64,000 nt of DNA from an uncultured Pelagibacteraceae bacterium (GTDB taxonomy: Bacteria > Pseudomonadota > Alphaproteobacteria > Pelagibacterales > Pelagibacteraceae), in assembly GCA_902597875.1 (NCBI GenBank), contig CACJZK010000002.1:103078-167077 (forward strand). The letters are read 5' to 3'. The notes under the pieces are model-generated. The model made no database searches, had not been told where the DNA came from, and saw only the letters and a program-made list of their open reading frames with translations. Of the stretch, positions 45,896 through 54,330 are shown piece by piece; positions within the stretch are counted from its first letter, which is position 1; each line of letters starts with the position of its first letter. The translations under genes and the position numbers were made by a program.

Positions 45896-46688
45896 CTTAA
45901 AAATATACTGCATGTGTTTAGATAATAATTATCTAGAAATTGTGAAAAGTCTAAATTACATCCCAGTTGGACTTAAAAATGAAAATTTTTCAGCCGAATG
46001 GACAAGAGATAATACAAAAATAAATATATCTAAAAAAAACCCATATTACGGTGAATACACATTCTATTACTGGTTCTGGAAAAATTTATTGAAAGATAAA
46101 AAAAATAACGAGTGGGTTGGTTTTTGTTCGTATAGAGAGTTATGGGGGAAAAAAAATAGAGAAAAAAAACAAGATTTGAAATCTATTCTTCTCCAAGAAT
46201 TACCAAAAGAATGGGAAAACTTTGAAGCTATCATAGGTGAACCTATGCCTCTTAAAAAAGTAAAATTTGTCAAATTAATTAAATATGGAAAATTAGCTTT
46301 ATTTAAAAACCCAAAAGAAATTTTTAAATCAAACCACAGTATTAGATTTCAATTCGATATGTTTCATGGTGTGGGAAATCTTGATAAAGCAATAAATCTT
46401 TTACCTGAGAAAGATAGGGCAGATTTTAATAAATATGTAAGAAATGAAACCTCCATTAATCAAGGAAATATGTTTATTGCAAAATCTGAAAAAGTAATGA
46501 ATGCCTACTTTACAGAAATTTTTTCATGGTTGGAAAAATGCGAAAAAGTATTTGGTTTTGATCTTGAGGGATATAATAAAATTAGAATGTACACTTTTTT
46601 AGCAGAAAGATTTCTTCCTTATTGGTTTAAGAAATACACTAAATATTTAGAATGGCCAGTTGTTTACTGTGATATAAATAAAAGATAA
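45888..46688 (+). CDS. DUF4422-family protein, probable glycosyltransferase
   Basis: This 266-residue protein shows the DUF4422-like block NPYYGEYTFYYWFWKN followed by VGFCSYREL (the usual form is GLxHYRR), and a late NQGNMFIAKSEKVMNAY segment. DUF4422 proteins occur in capsule and O-antigen clusters and are thought to be glycosyltransferases. It overlaps rmlC. Activity has not been shown for this protein, and the HYRR residues are altered to SYRE. Confidence 0.6.
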   Translation: MHNLKIYCMCLDNNYLEIVKSLNYIPVGLKNENFSAEWTRDNTKINISKKNPYYGEYTFYYWFWKNLLKDKKNNEWVGFCSYRELWGKKNREKKQDLKSILLQELPKEWENFEAIIGEPMPLKKVKFVKLIKYGKLALFKNPKEIFKSNHSIRFQFDMFHGVGNLDKAINLLPEKDRADFNKYVRNETSINQGNMFIAKSEKVMNAYFTEIFSWLEKCEKVFGFDLEGYNKIRMYTFLAERFLPYWFKKYTKYLEWPVVYCDINKR

Positions 46689-46710
46689 ACAACTAATTGT
46701 ATTAACATAT

Positions 46711-47106
46711 ATGAAAAAAAAATTTAAATCATTTAGAAAAAAAAGTGGGACGTTGATACCTTTTTCAATTAAAAAAAGTTTTCCATTAAAACCTAAAAGA
46801 ATATTTTTTGTAAATGGTAAAAAAAATTTTGTAAGAGGAAACCATGCTCATAAGAAATGTTCACAATTTTTGTTCCCTTTGCTTGGCAAAACAAAGATTC
46901 AATTTGAGGATGTTAAGTTTAAAAAAACTATTATCTTAGACTATAAAAAAAAAGAAGGCTTATTACTCAAACCAAAAACATGGTGCAAAATCAAATTTCT
47001 TACTAAAGACGTTGTTTTAATGGTCGTGTGTGACATGGAATATAAGTTTAGTGATTATATTGAAAAATATAATGATTTCTTAAAGTTAATTAAAAAAAAT
47101 AAATAA
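46711..47106 (+). CDS. dTDP-sugar 3,4-ketoisomerase (FdtA/WxcM-like cupin)
   Basis: The 131-residue single-domain cupin contains the diagnostic RGNHAHKKCSQ motif (His45 and His47) of FdtA/QdtA/WxcM enzymes, which convert dTDP-4-keto-6-deoxyglucose to the 3-keto isomer. That step precedes C3 transamination by a DegT-type enzyme, which is encoded at the end of this operon. The start is ATG 46711 with a 22-bp gap upstream, the largest in the operon. C4 stereochemistry (galacto or gluco) cannot be told from sequence. Confidence 0.82.
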   Translation: MKKKFKSFRKKSGTLIPFSIKKSFPLKPKRIFFVNGKKNFVRGNHAHKKCSQFLFPLLGKTKIQFEDVKFKKTIILDYKKKEGLLLKPKTWCKIKFLTKDVVLMVVCDMEYKFSDYIEKYNDFLKLIKKNK

Positions 47107-47107
47107 T

Positions 47108-48037
47108 ATGAAAATAATGATAACTGGTGCATGTGGTCACATAGGTTCTTATATTTTTGAAAACATCCACAAAGCTAAAAAAGTTAAAAATGTTTCCTTA
47201 ATTGATAATCTTTCATCAAAAAGATACTCCTCTCTTTTTAATATCAAAAAAAATAAAAAAATAAAGTTTGATTTTTTTAATATTGATTTAAGTAAAAAAA
47301 ATTCATTAAAAAACTTCAAAAAATACGATGTGGTAATTCATTGTGCTTCATACACAAATGCAGAAGACAGTTTTAGCATAAAAAAAGAAATGTTTAGAAA
47401 CAATCTTAATTGTATGAAAAATATAATAAAATATTGTAAAAAAAATAAATCAAATTTAATTCATTTATCTTCAACAAGTGTTTATGGCAAAAAAGCAAAA
47501 ATTGTAGCTGAAAATGACAAGCATTTACTAAAACCGCAATCTCCTTACGCTGAGATAAAAATTAAAGAGGAAAATTTATTAAATCAAAATAAAAAGAATT
47601 TGAGTTATATATCTTTCAGATTAGGAACAATTACAGGTGTATCTAAAGGTATAAGGTTTCATACAGCTGTCAACAAATTTTGTCTTAGTGCAGCAACAAA
47701 TGGATATATTACAATTTATAAAACAGCCTATAATCAATATCGACCATATTTATCTCTGAGAGATGCTTTTAAGATTTTTCTATTTTGTATTGAAAAAAAA
47801 GTATTTAATAATCAAATCTATAATGCTCTAAGTGGAAATTTTACTGTCAAACAAATACTGAGTAAAATCAAAAAAAATAAAAAGAAAATTAAAATTAAAT
47901 TTATAAACTCACCAATTATGAACAAATTAAGTTATTTTGTTGACACTTCAAAAATTAAGAATTTAGGTCTAAGATTAAATTCGAATATAGAATATGACAT
48001 TAAACAAACTTTAAATCTATTTAAAACAATTAGATAA
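47108..48037 (+). CDS. NAD-dependent epimerase/dehydratase (extended SDR)
   Basis: The 309-residue protein opens MITGACGHIGSYIFENI and has LSSTSVYG and SPYAEIKIKEE (YxxxK), the SDR catalytic set. It belongs to the sugar-nucleotide epimerase group. It could act as a 4-epimerase or 4-ketoreductase on the modified dTDP-sugar made by its operon neighbours. It starts one base after the ketoisomerase stop, and its stop overlaps the next start by one base. The substrate is unknown. Confidence 0.75.
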   Translation: MKIMITGACGHIGSYIFENIHKAKKVKNVSLIDNLSSKRYSSLFNIKKNKKIKFDFFNIDLSKKNSLKNFKKYDVVIHCASYTNAEDSFSIKKEMFRNNLNCMKNIIKYCKKNKSNLIHLSSTSVYGKKAKIVAENDKHLLKPQSPYAEIKIKEENLLNQNKKNLSYISFRLGTITGVSKGIRFHTAVNKFCLSAATNGYITIYKTAYNQYRPYLSLRDAFKIFLFCIEKKVFNNQIYNALSGNFTVKQILSKIKKNKKKIKIKFINSPIMNKLSYFVDTSKIKNLGLRLNSNIEYDIKQTLNLFKTIR

Positions 48038-49227
48038 TGAAATGTAAGATTACAAATAAAGCAATTACGCCTTTTATGAGTTTTGGGAAAATGCCAATAG
48101 CAAATGGTTTTTTAGAAAAAAAGGATTTTAATAAAGAGTACTCTTTTAATATGGAAGTTGGCTTTTCAGAAGATATTTCACTTTTTCAACTAAATGAACA
48201 TCCTAAACCAGAACAAATGTTTAATGACAAATATCCCTTTTTTTCTGGTAGTTCGGAGTATATGAAAAACCATTTTTCAAATTACGCCGATTATATAAAA
48301 AAAAACTATCTTAAAGGACAATCAAAAATAATTGAAATTGGCTCAAATGATGGAACATTATTAAAAAATTTTAAAGATTCTGGAAATGAAATTCTAGGAT
48401 TTGAACCATCAAAGAATGTAGCTTTAAAAGCTAAAAGTTTACAGATACCCACTCTGAATGAATTTTTTAATATAAAAACAGTTAAAAATTTAAATAATTT
48501 TCTTGGTACTACTGATGTAATTTGTGCTTCAAATGTCATTTGTCATGTTCCAAACCTGGATGATTTAATTAAGGCTGTTGATTTGTTGTTATCTAAAAAT
48601 GGAGTTTTTGTTTTCGAAGAACCATATTTAGGATCTATGTTTAAAAAAATTTCGTACGATCAAATATACGACGAACATGTTTTTATTTTTTCAATAAATT
48701 CAATAAATAAAATTTTTAAATTATATGATTTTGTTCTTGTTGATGCTATTCCTCAAATAACTCATGGAGGTTCTATGAGATATGTAATTAAAAGAAAAAA
48801 TATGGGTAAAAAAACTCAAAATTTAAATAATTTTTTAGAAAATGAGAAAAAAGATAAAATTGATACAATTGAGGCATGTTATGAATTCAAAAAAAAATGT
48901 GAAGAATCAAAAAATAAAGTTTGCGAAAAATTAAATAAAATGAAGGAAAATGGTAAAAGTATCTGCGGTTATGCAGCAACATCAAAAAGCACAACAATTT
49001 TGAACTATTGTAATATAGATAGTAAAATTATTAATTTCATTTGTGATACAACTGAGGAAAAAATAGGTAAATTCAGTCCTGGCATGCATATACCAATAGT
49101 TGATATGAAACATTTTTATAACAATCTCCCAGATATTGTCTATTTATTTGCATGGAATCATAAAGATGAAATTTTAAAAAAAGAAAAGAATTTTAGAGGG
49201 GAGTGGTTTTCTCATGTTGCTTTATAA
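48037..49227 (+). CDS. sugar C-methyltransferase (NovU/TylCIII/EryBIII-like), zinc site lost
   Basis: The 396-residue protein has the three-part layout of deoxysugar C3-methyltransferases. There is an N-terminal domain ending FSGSSEYMKNHF, a SAM-binding core (IIEIGSNDGTLLKNF, ITHGGSMRYVI) and the C-terminal GYAATSKSTTILNYC to SPGMHIPI domain. In relatives the N-terminal domain binds zinc with four Cys; here only C3 remains (the usual CPxC site reads GFSEDI). It probably makes a branched sugar. It overlaps the next gene by 14 nt. Confidence 0.78.
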   Translation: MKCKITNKAITPFMSFGKMPIANGFLEKKDFNKEYSFNMEVGFSEDISLFQLNEHPKPEQMFNDKYPFFSGSSEYMKNHFSNYADYIKKNYLKGQSKIIEIGSNDGTLLKNFKDSGNEILGFEPSKNVALKAKSLQIPTLNEFFNIKTVKNLNNFLGTTDVICASNVICHVPNLDDLIKAVDLLLSKNGVFVFEEPYLGSMFKKISYDQIYDEHVFIFSINSINKIFKLYDFVLVDAIPQITHGGSMRYVIKRKNMGKKTQNLNNFLENEKKDKIDTIEACYEFKKKCEESKNKVCEKLNKMKENGKSICGYAATSKSTTILNYCNIDSKIINFICDTTEEKIGKFSPGMHIPIVDMKHFYNNLPDIVYLFAWNHKDEILKKEKNFRGEWFSHVAL

Positions 49228-49942
49228 AAAAAGAATTGTAATAACTGGAGGTTCTGGAAGATTTGGACAAGTATTCAAACAAAATCAAAAAAAATATAAA
49301 TTTCAGTTTTTATTCCCTAATAAAAATGAGTTAAATATTTTAAATTTAAAATCTACAGAGAAATATTTATCTAGAAAAAAGCCAAAGTATTTAATTCACT
49401 TAGCAGGTTTGTCTAGGCCAATGAGTATTCATGATAAATTTATATCTGAAAGTATTGATAAAAATATAATTGGAACAGCAAATGTAACTAAAATTTGTGC
49501 AAAATTAAAAATTAAACTTATCTATATTTCAACATGTTATGTTTACCCTGGAAAAAAAGGAAATTATACAGAGTCAAATCCTTTGTTGCCTATAAATAAC
49601 TACGCATGGTCAAAACTTGGTGGAGAATGTGCAGTTCATATGTATAAAAATTCTTTAATATTGAGAGCTTCTATAACAGAAAAACCTTTTGTTCATAAAA
49701 GTGCTTTTACAGACTTTAAAACTAATTTTATTTTTCATGAAGATTTAATTGAAAAGATTTTAAAAATTATTAATGAAAAAGGAATAATAAATATCGGAGG
49801 TAAATCACAATCAGTTTATAATTTTGCAAGAAAGTACAACAAGAAAATTAAAAAAATATCTGCAAAACGTTTATTAGGGGGAAAAACTCCAACTAACATA
49901 ACAATGAACATAAATAAATTTAAAAGATTAACTAATGATTAG
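49214..49942 (+). CDS. RmlD-like SDR (dTDP-4-keto sugar reductase)
   Basis: The 242-residue protein has VITGGSGRFGQVFKQNQ, HLAGLSRP, ISTCYVYPG and NNYAWSKLGGE (YxxxK). It resembles dTDP-4-dehydrorhamnose reductase but is about 50 residues shorter than RmlD. A reductase at the end of a dTDP-sugar pathway fits the context. It overlaps both neighbours, by 14 and 8 nt. Whether it makes L-rhamnose or reduces a branched or amino sugar is open. Confidence 0.72.
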   Translation: MLLYKKRIVITGGSGRFGQVFKQNQKKYKFQFLFPNKNELNILNLKSTEKYLSRKKPKYLIHLAGLSRPMSIHDKFISESIDKNIIGTANVTKICAKLKIKLIYISTCYVYPGKKGNYTESNPLLPINNYAWSKLGGECAVHMYKNSLILRASITEKPFVHKSAFTDFKTNFIFHEDLIEKILKIINEKGIINIGGKSQSVYNFARKYNKKIKKISAKRLLGGKTPTNITMNINKFKRLTND

Positions 49943-51059
49943 ATTTTGGTCTTACGATAAGGAGTATAAAAAGTATAAGAACTCAATTCTTAAAAATGTC
50001 CATAAAACATTAAAAAGAGGTAATATTTTTTTTGGAGATCAATTAGAAATCTTTGAAAAAAATTTTAAAAAAAAATATAAATCAAAATACGGGATTGCAG
50101 TAGGAAGTGGAACTGATGCCTTACTTATTTCATTAAAAACTTTAAATCTGAAGAAAGGTGATGAGGTTATAACTGCTGCCAACACAGCTATACCTACTAT
50201 ATCTGCAATAATTAACGCTGGGGGTATTCCGAAACTTGTAGATATTGGAGAGGATTATTTAATTGATGTACAAAAAATTGAAAGGGCTATCACTAGAAGA
50301 TCAAAAGCAATTATTCCTGTTCATCTTTACGGTCAAATGTGTGAAATGAATAAAATTCAAAAAATAGCAAAAAAAAATAATTTGGTAATTATTGAAGATT
50401 GCGCTCAATCTCAAGGCGCAAAATATGGAAGAAAGTTTTCTGGTACGATTGGAAAATTTGGATGTTTTTCTTTTTATCCAACTAAAATTTTAGGTGCATA
50501 TGGAGATGGGGGTTTTATTTTAACAAATGATAAGAATTCTTATAAAAAAATTAAAAGATTGAGATTTTATGGAATTGAAACTGTGGAAAGAAATAAATTT
50601 AAAAATAAATATTATGCTAATGTAAATGGGTACAATTCTAGACTAGATGAAGTACAAGCATCTATTTTAAATTTTAAACTAAAGAAAACAGATGGTTTTA
50701 TCAATAAACGAAGAAGTCTCGCTAAATACTATTGCAAAAATTTAAATTCAGCTAATATTACCCTGCCTAAAGAAAATTTTAATTGTAAACATGTTTATCA
50801 TTTATTTACAATCCATCATCCTAAAGGAGATTTGCTTACAAAAAAATTATATAAACATAAAATTCAAACTAGAAAAATATATCCTTATCCTATTCATAAA
50901 ATGAAAGCTTATTCAAAAATAATTAAAAATAAAAGTAGTCTTAAAAATTCTGAAAAAAAATCAAAGGGAATTATTTGCTTGCCTCTATATCCTGAGCTTG
51001 CTAAACGGGAAATATTGAAGGTTTGTAATGTTTTAAAAAAAATAATTAAAACTATTTAA
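49935..51059 (+). CDS. DegT/DnrJ/EryC1 sugar aminotransferase
   Basis: This 374-residue PLP enzyme has VGSGTDALLISLKTL (phosphate loop), IIEDCAQSQGAKY (D155 to the pyridine nitrogen) and FSFYPTKILGAYGDGG with the Schiff-base K184. The latter two are hallmarks of sugar 3- or 4-aminotransferases. With the 3,4-ketoisomerase in the same operon, C3 amination to a dTDP-3-amino-3,6-dideoxyhexose (FdtB/QdtB step) is likely. It closes the operon, meeting the minus-strand SGNH gene with an 8-nt overlap. Confidence 0.87.
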   Translation: MIRFWSYDKEYKKYKNSILKNVHKTLKRGNIFFGDQLEIFEKNFKKKYKSKYGIAVGSGTDALLISLKTLNLKKGDEVITAANTAIPTISAIINAGGIPKLVDIGEDYLIDVQKIERAITRRSKAIIPVHLYGQMCEMNKIQKIAKKNNLVIIEDCAQSQGAKYGRKFSGTIGKFGCFSFYPTKILGAYGDGGFILTNDKNSYKKIKRLRFYGIETVERNKFKNKYYANVNGYNSRLDEVQASILNFKLKKTDGFINKRRSLAKYYCKNLNSANITLPKENFNCKHVYHLFTIHHPKGDLLTKKLYKHKIQTRKIYPYPIHKMKAYSKIIKNKSSLKNSEKKSKGIICLPLYPELAKREILKVCNVLKKIIKTI

Positions 51060-52188
51060 AATTAAAGCCAGTTTTCAAAATTTCATTTGCAACAATTTTA
51101 TTTCCAGCTCTTGTAAGGTGTATGTCATTTTTTAAATAAAGATAAGTAAGCCAATTCTTTTTCTTATTTTTTATTTCTTTAAATTCAGGAAAAAGATTTA
51201 TAACATTTTTACATTCTGAAATTTTACATAATTTATTAACATAATTTTCCCAGTTAAATACTGTCTGTCCAAAATTTAATGTGTCAGGCCAAGGAAAAGT
51301 TATTATATACAAATCGGAATTTAAATTTCTTGATAAATCTCCAATTTTTTTAAAATTTTTCTCAATTTTTTTAAGACCTGTCTCTACCCCTCCACATGTC
51401 CAAAAGGTTGTTTTTTTCTCCTCATTGTTGCAACCAGTTAATTCATCAAAATTTGTATAAACATAACCGCCAGATGGATTTCCATTTACAGGTTTATACT
51501 CATTTTTTATATCTTTTTTGTTGTAAAAATTTTTTCTGATTTGTCTTGAGTACTCTCTTAAATAATTAGCTATAAGTCTTGATCCTTTAAGATTCTCACT
51601 TTTGAATTTTTTTAAAGTAGAAGTTTGTTTAAAATGAAATTTCGTTTCTTTATAGGGTTTGCTGCCATCTGACTCTGATCTCCATTCTTCACTTTCATCG
51701 CTTACATCGGTTAGATCCAAAACTATAAATACTTTGCTAGGTTTAATTCCTCTAGATTTAACTACATCATTAAATTTATAATAGTGAACAGTCGGGCTAT
51801 AAGACGGAACTCCAAAATTATGAATATTATAATCTTCTAAATTATTTTGAATAATGCCAACAAACGTATCATCCCAATTAGATCCTACGCCAAATGTTTG
51901 TGAATCACCAAAAAAAAACACACTTTTTTTTGTTTTAGAGTATGAATTTTTACCGGAAAATCTTTCACCAAAATTATTTGTATAAACTTTATAACTATCG
52001 ATGCTTGCAACTAATCTCATTTTAGCGAAACAATTTCTATCTAGCTCATAAAAGGAATTATTTTCAGAGTAATTGTAACATTTATACCCAACTCTATATT
52101 TATATATAAAGTTACTAAATAAGATATCTCCTAGTAAATAAAAAACCAGAAATAAAAAAATATTAGTAAATATAATTTTTTTTTTCAT
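51052..52188 (-). CDS. membrane-anchored SGNH/GDSL hydrolase-like protein
   Basis: The 378-residue protein starts with one hydrophobic anchor (residues ~5-28) followed by an extracytoplasmic part. SGNH block I is FFFGDSQTFGVG (Ser96), and the C-terminal block reads NDIHLTRAGNKIV, where the usual DxxH aspartate position is Asn although an Asp lies one residue later. These proteins are often O-acyl esterases or transferases acting on surface sugars, fitting the cluster. The activity is inferred. Confidence 0.68.
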   Translation of the reverse strand: MKKKIIFTNIFLFLVFYLLGDILFSNFIYKYRVGYKCYNYSENNSFYELDRNCFAKMRLVASIDSYKVYTNNFGERFSGKNSYSKTKKSVFFFGDSQTFGVGSNWDDTFVGIIQNNLEDYNIHNFGVPSYSPTVHYYKFNDVVKSRGIKPSKVFIVLDLTDVSDESEEWRSESDGSKPYKETKFHFKQTSTLKKFKSENLKGSRLIANYLREYSRQIRKNFYNKKDIKNEYKPVNGNPSGGYVYTNFDELTGCNNEEKKTTFWTCGGVETGLKKIEKNFKKIGDLSRNLNSDLYIITFPWPDTLNFGQTVFNWENYVNKLCKISECKNVINLFPEFKEIKNKKKNWLTYLYLKNDIHLTRAGNKIVANEILKTGFNFK

Positions 52189-52189
52189 T

Positions 52190-52201
52190 TTGCTTAAGCA
52201 A
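52190..52201. repeat. 12-bp perfect palindrome downstream of tRNA-Met
   Basis: TTGCTTAAGCAA lies 18 bp past the 3' end of the tRNA gene and immediately upstream of the SGNH gene. It could be a processing or operator-like site. It is not followed by a U-run in the tRNA direction, so it is not a standard terminator. Confidence 0.35.
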
Positions 52202-52218
52202 GAGTCATTTTGCTGTTT

Positions 52219-52295
52219 TGGTAGCGAGGGGCGGAGTCGAACCGCCGACCCCAGGCTTATGAGTCCTGTGCTCTAACCAACTGAGCTACCTCGCC
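52219..52295 (-). tRNA. tRNA-Met(CAT), elongator type
   Basis: The 77-nt gene folds as a full cloverleaf, with a 7-bp acceptor stem including one terminal G-U pair and a D-loop AGCTCAGTTGGTTAGAGC. The anticodon loop is CTCATAA with anticodon CAT, the T-loop is GGTTCGACTCC, and the CCA end is encoded (52219-52221). The ...GAGCACA-CTCATAA-TGGGGTC pattern matches elongator methionine tRNA rather than the initiator. Ile2(CAT) is the only alternative and looks less likely. It has its own promoter and sits inside the surface-sugar region. Confidence 0.95.
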
Positions 52296-52309
52296 TTTGA
52301 ACGTAATGA

Positions 52310-52337
52310 TTTATAATAGTTTTATTTTTTCTTTCAA
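52310..52337 (-). promoter_or_regulatory. promoter of tRNA-Met
   Basis: On the minus strand TTGAAA (52332-52337) and TATAAA (52310-52315) are separated by 16 bp. Transcription would start about 8 nt before the mature tRNA 5' end. Confidence 0.6.
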
Positions 52338-52341
52338 TCAT

Positions 52342-53451
52342 TTAATTTAATTTATTTTTTAAATCGTTTATTGATATTTCAATATTACCTTGTTGGGAAT
52401 GTTTTTGAACGTTTTGATTTTTTCCAATTACATAATTATAGTTCAATTTATTTTTTTTTGCTAAATCACCTATTATATTTCCTGTAGTTTCATTTTTTAA
52501 CTCAACCACCTTAGTATTTGGTTCACAAAACACCAGGTTTGCAAATCCACCGCCATGTAGTCCGACTATTTCTTTGGCCTCACTAAATAATTTAATTTGA
52601 TCTATAAAATTAAAATCTCCAATACGTAAACTTTTAAAACCAACACTTTTCAAATAATCTAAAATTTCATTTTCATTTTTAATCGATCGAAACTTATTAT
52701 GATGTTCTTTAGCATCACTCCTGTCTATAAATATTTTCTTTGGAAAATTATCATCTTTACTTAATTTAAATTTTAAAAAGTTTTTTCTTAAATATTTTAT
52801 AATCCAAATGGGAACTTCTTCTCTCCAAGAATCATTTATTGTATTTTTAATTGAGATAGTAGGTCGGTCTGTTATAATTAACTTATCTGTTTTTAAGTGT
52901 CTTATTTTTTTACTAGATAATCTTTTTTTTTTATCAATTTGTAAAATATCTAAAGTTTGTTTCTGAAAATCTTTTTTAATATCGGGAAAAAGAAAGAAAT
53001 CTATCTCATTTTTTTTATATATTGTTTTTATTAATTCTAATCTTGGTAAAACATCAAATAACCAGTGCCAATAATTTTCATTCCCTCCGCCTCCAGTAAG
53101 AAGCGAAAGAACGGTTCCATTAAATTTTTTTTTAAATCTAGGTGTCCCTCTTTTAAAAACAATATTGTCGCTACAAATTGAATTAATATTATCTCTTAGC
53201 TGAAAAGATGGTCCTTTAATAATAGAGTTATCTAAAATTACTGCCGTATCATGAACAGTATCCGTGTAAAGTCTTCCAGTTAAAATTGTAAAAATATTAT
53301 ATTTAAACTCTTGATCATAAATAATTTCTTTGATTTTTATTCTTTTGTCTTCATTTGATTTAATGATTTTTTGAATTTTTCCGTAAAAAAAGAAAAATAA
53401 ATGAGTAGTTAAAAAAATAAATATTTTCTTCAAATAATTTTTGTTAATCAT
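52342..53451 (-). CDS. GT61-family glycosyltransferase
   Basis: The 369-residue protein has the DUF563/GT61 pattern. ENYWHWLFDVLPRLELI is in the middle, IFIDRSDAKEHHNKFRSIKN follows, and EIVGLHGGGFANLVFCEPNT is near the C terminus. A hydrophobic stretch at residues ~8-22 may anchor it. GT61 enzymes act in capsule or O-glycan synthesis. It follows the FkbM methyltransferase gene without a gap. Confidence 0.82.
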   Translation of the reverse strand: MINKNYLKKIFIFLTTHLFFFFYGKIQKIIKSNEDKRIKIKEIIYDQEFKYNIFTILTGRLYTDTVHDTAVILDNSIIKGPSFQLRDNINSICSDNIVFKRGTPRFKKKFNGTVLSLLTGGGGNENYWHWLFDVLPRLELIKTIYKKNEIDFFLFPDIKKDFQKQTLDILQIDKKKRLSSKKIRHLKTDKLIITDRPTISIKNTINDSWREEVPIWIIKYLRKNFLKFKLSKDDNFPKKIFIDRSDAKEHHNKFRSIKNENEILDYLKSVGFKSLRIGDFNFIDQIKLFSEAKEIVGLHGGGFANLVFCEPNTKVVELKNETTGNIIGDLAKKNKLNYNYVIGKNQNVQKHSQQGNIEISINDLKNKLN

Positions 53452-54219
53452 TTAACTGCCAAAAAATCTTAAAATAGAGTCTTTTATGTTGTCTTTTAGA
53501 CTTAATCTATCATCTAAAACTCTATGGTAATATCTTTCATTATACTTTGTTTTAATATCATTAAAGTAGTCTATTCTGGTATTTTGATAGTAAATATCAA
53601 CTTCGTTTCCTACTGAACTTTCTATAGGTTTTATTTTAATTATTGAAAAATTATTTTTTCTTAAAAATTTTTTAACTTCGCTCAAAATGTGGTTATTTTG
53701 ATATAAGGAATTTTTTTTAGATATAGAAGACTCCATAACACCTTGTTTAACTATTTTAATCAAACTTCCGAGACCTTTTAAAACATTAAGATCATTGCCC
53801 TGCGTATCAATATGTAAATAATTTATAACTTTAATTTTATTCTCATTACAAAATTTTTTTAAAGTTATAGTTTTAACTTTTACTTTGTTGACTGTTTGAC
53901 AGTGGCTATCTTTATAGCCAGGCCAAGTTTTCTCTATATTTTTTGTGAATTTATGTAAAGAGGAAACAGTAGGATTTTTTGCAATATAAAAGTATGAAAT
54001 TTTGTTTTTATTTGAAATAGCAAGATTATGTATCTTGTAATTTTTTAGTTTTCTTCCTAATCTAAATTCAATTTTTTTTTTTAATTGAATTATTGTTTTT
54101 ATTAAATTTTTGTTTGCCTCAAAAGCATTAACTAAAGTATCAGGATTTTTTGCAGCCAAAGCTAAACCGTTAACTCCATTAAAAGCCCCAACATCAAAAA
54201 TATGTTTTTTATAACTCAT
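53452..54219 (-). CDS. FkbM-family methyltransferase
   Basis: The 255-residue protein has the FkbM layout: IFDVGAFNGVNGLALAAKNP as motif I, VNAFEANKNL at the acidic turn, KVKTITLKKFCNE and LHIDTQGNDLNVLKGL (the conserved D-x-x-G/N-x-E/D block). FkbM enzymes O-methylate sugars or lipids. ATG 54219 is preferred over the preceding TTG at 54222. It is likely in one unit with the GT61 gene. Confidence 0.83.
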   Translation of the reverse strand: MSYKKHIFDVGAFNGVNGLALAAKNPDTLVNAFEANKNLIKTIIQLKKKIEFRLGRKLKNYKIHNLAISNKNKISYFYIAKNPTVSSLHKFTKNIEKTWPGYKDSHCQTVNKVKVKTITLKKFCNENKIKVINYLHIDTQGNDLNVLKGLGSLIKIVKQGVMESSISKKNSLYQNNHILSEVKKFLRKNNFSIIKIKPIESSVGNEVDIYYQNTRIDYFNDIKTKYNERYYHRVLDDRLSLKDNIKDSILRFFGS

Positions 54220-54272
54220 CAAAATTTACTTTTAATATGATTTTATTAATTTAAAAACTAAAATTTTTTATA

Positions 54273-54301
54273 TTGACATTATTTACTATTAGGTCTTTAC
54301 T
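54273..54301 (+). promoter_or_regulatory. sigma-70 promoter of the tandem winged-helix gene
   Basis: A perfect -35 TTGACA (54273-54278), 17-bp spacer and -10 TTTACT (54296-54301) lie 30 bp before the ATG at 54331. This is one of the clearest promoters in the window. Confidence 0.6.
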
Positions 54302-54330
54302 ACCCAAATTGAACATAATAAAATTTATAT

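Noticed and set aside
52190..52201. Palindrome after tRNA-Met as its terminator
   Set aside because: No U-run follows in the tRNA direction; the next bases are A-rich and run into the SGNH gene start.
52219..52295. Reading the CAT tRNA as tRNA-Ile2 (lysidine-modified)
   Set aside because: The anticodon arm and variable loop match elongator tRNA-Met more closely; a tilS/identity-element check would settle it.
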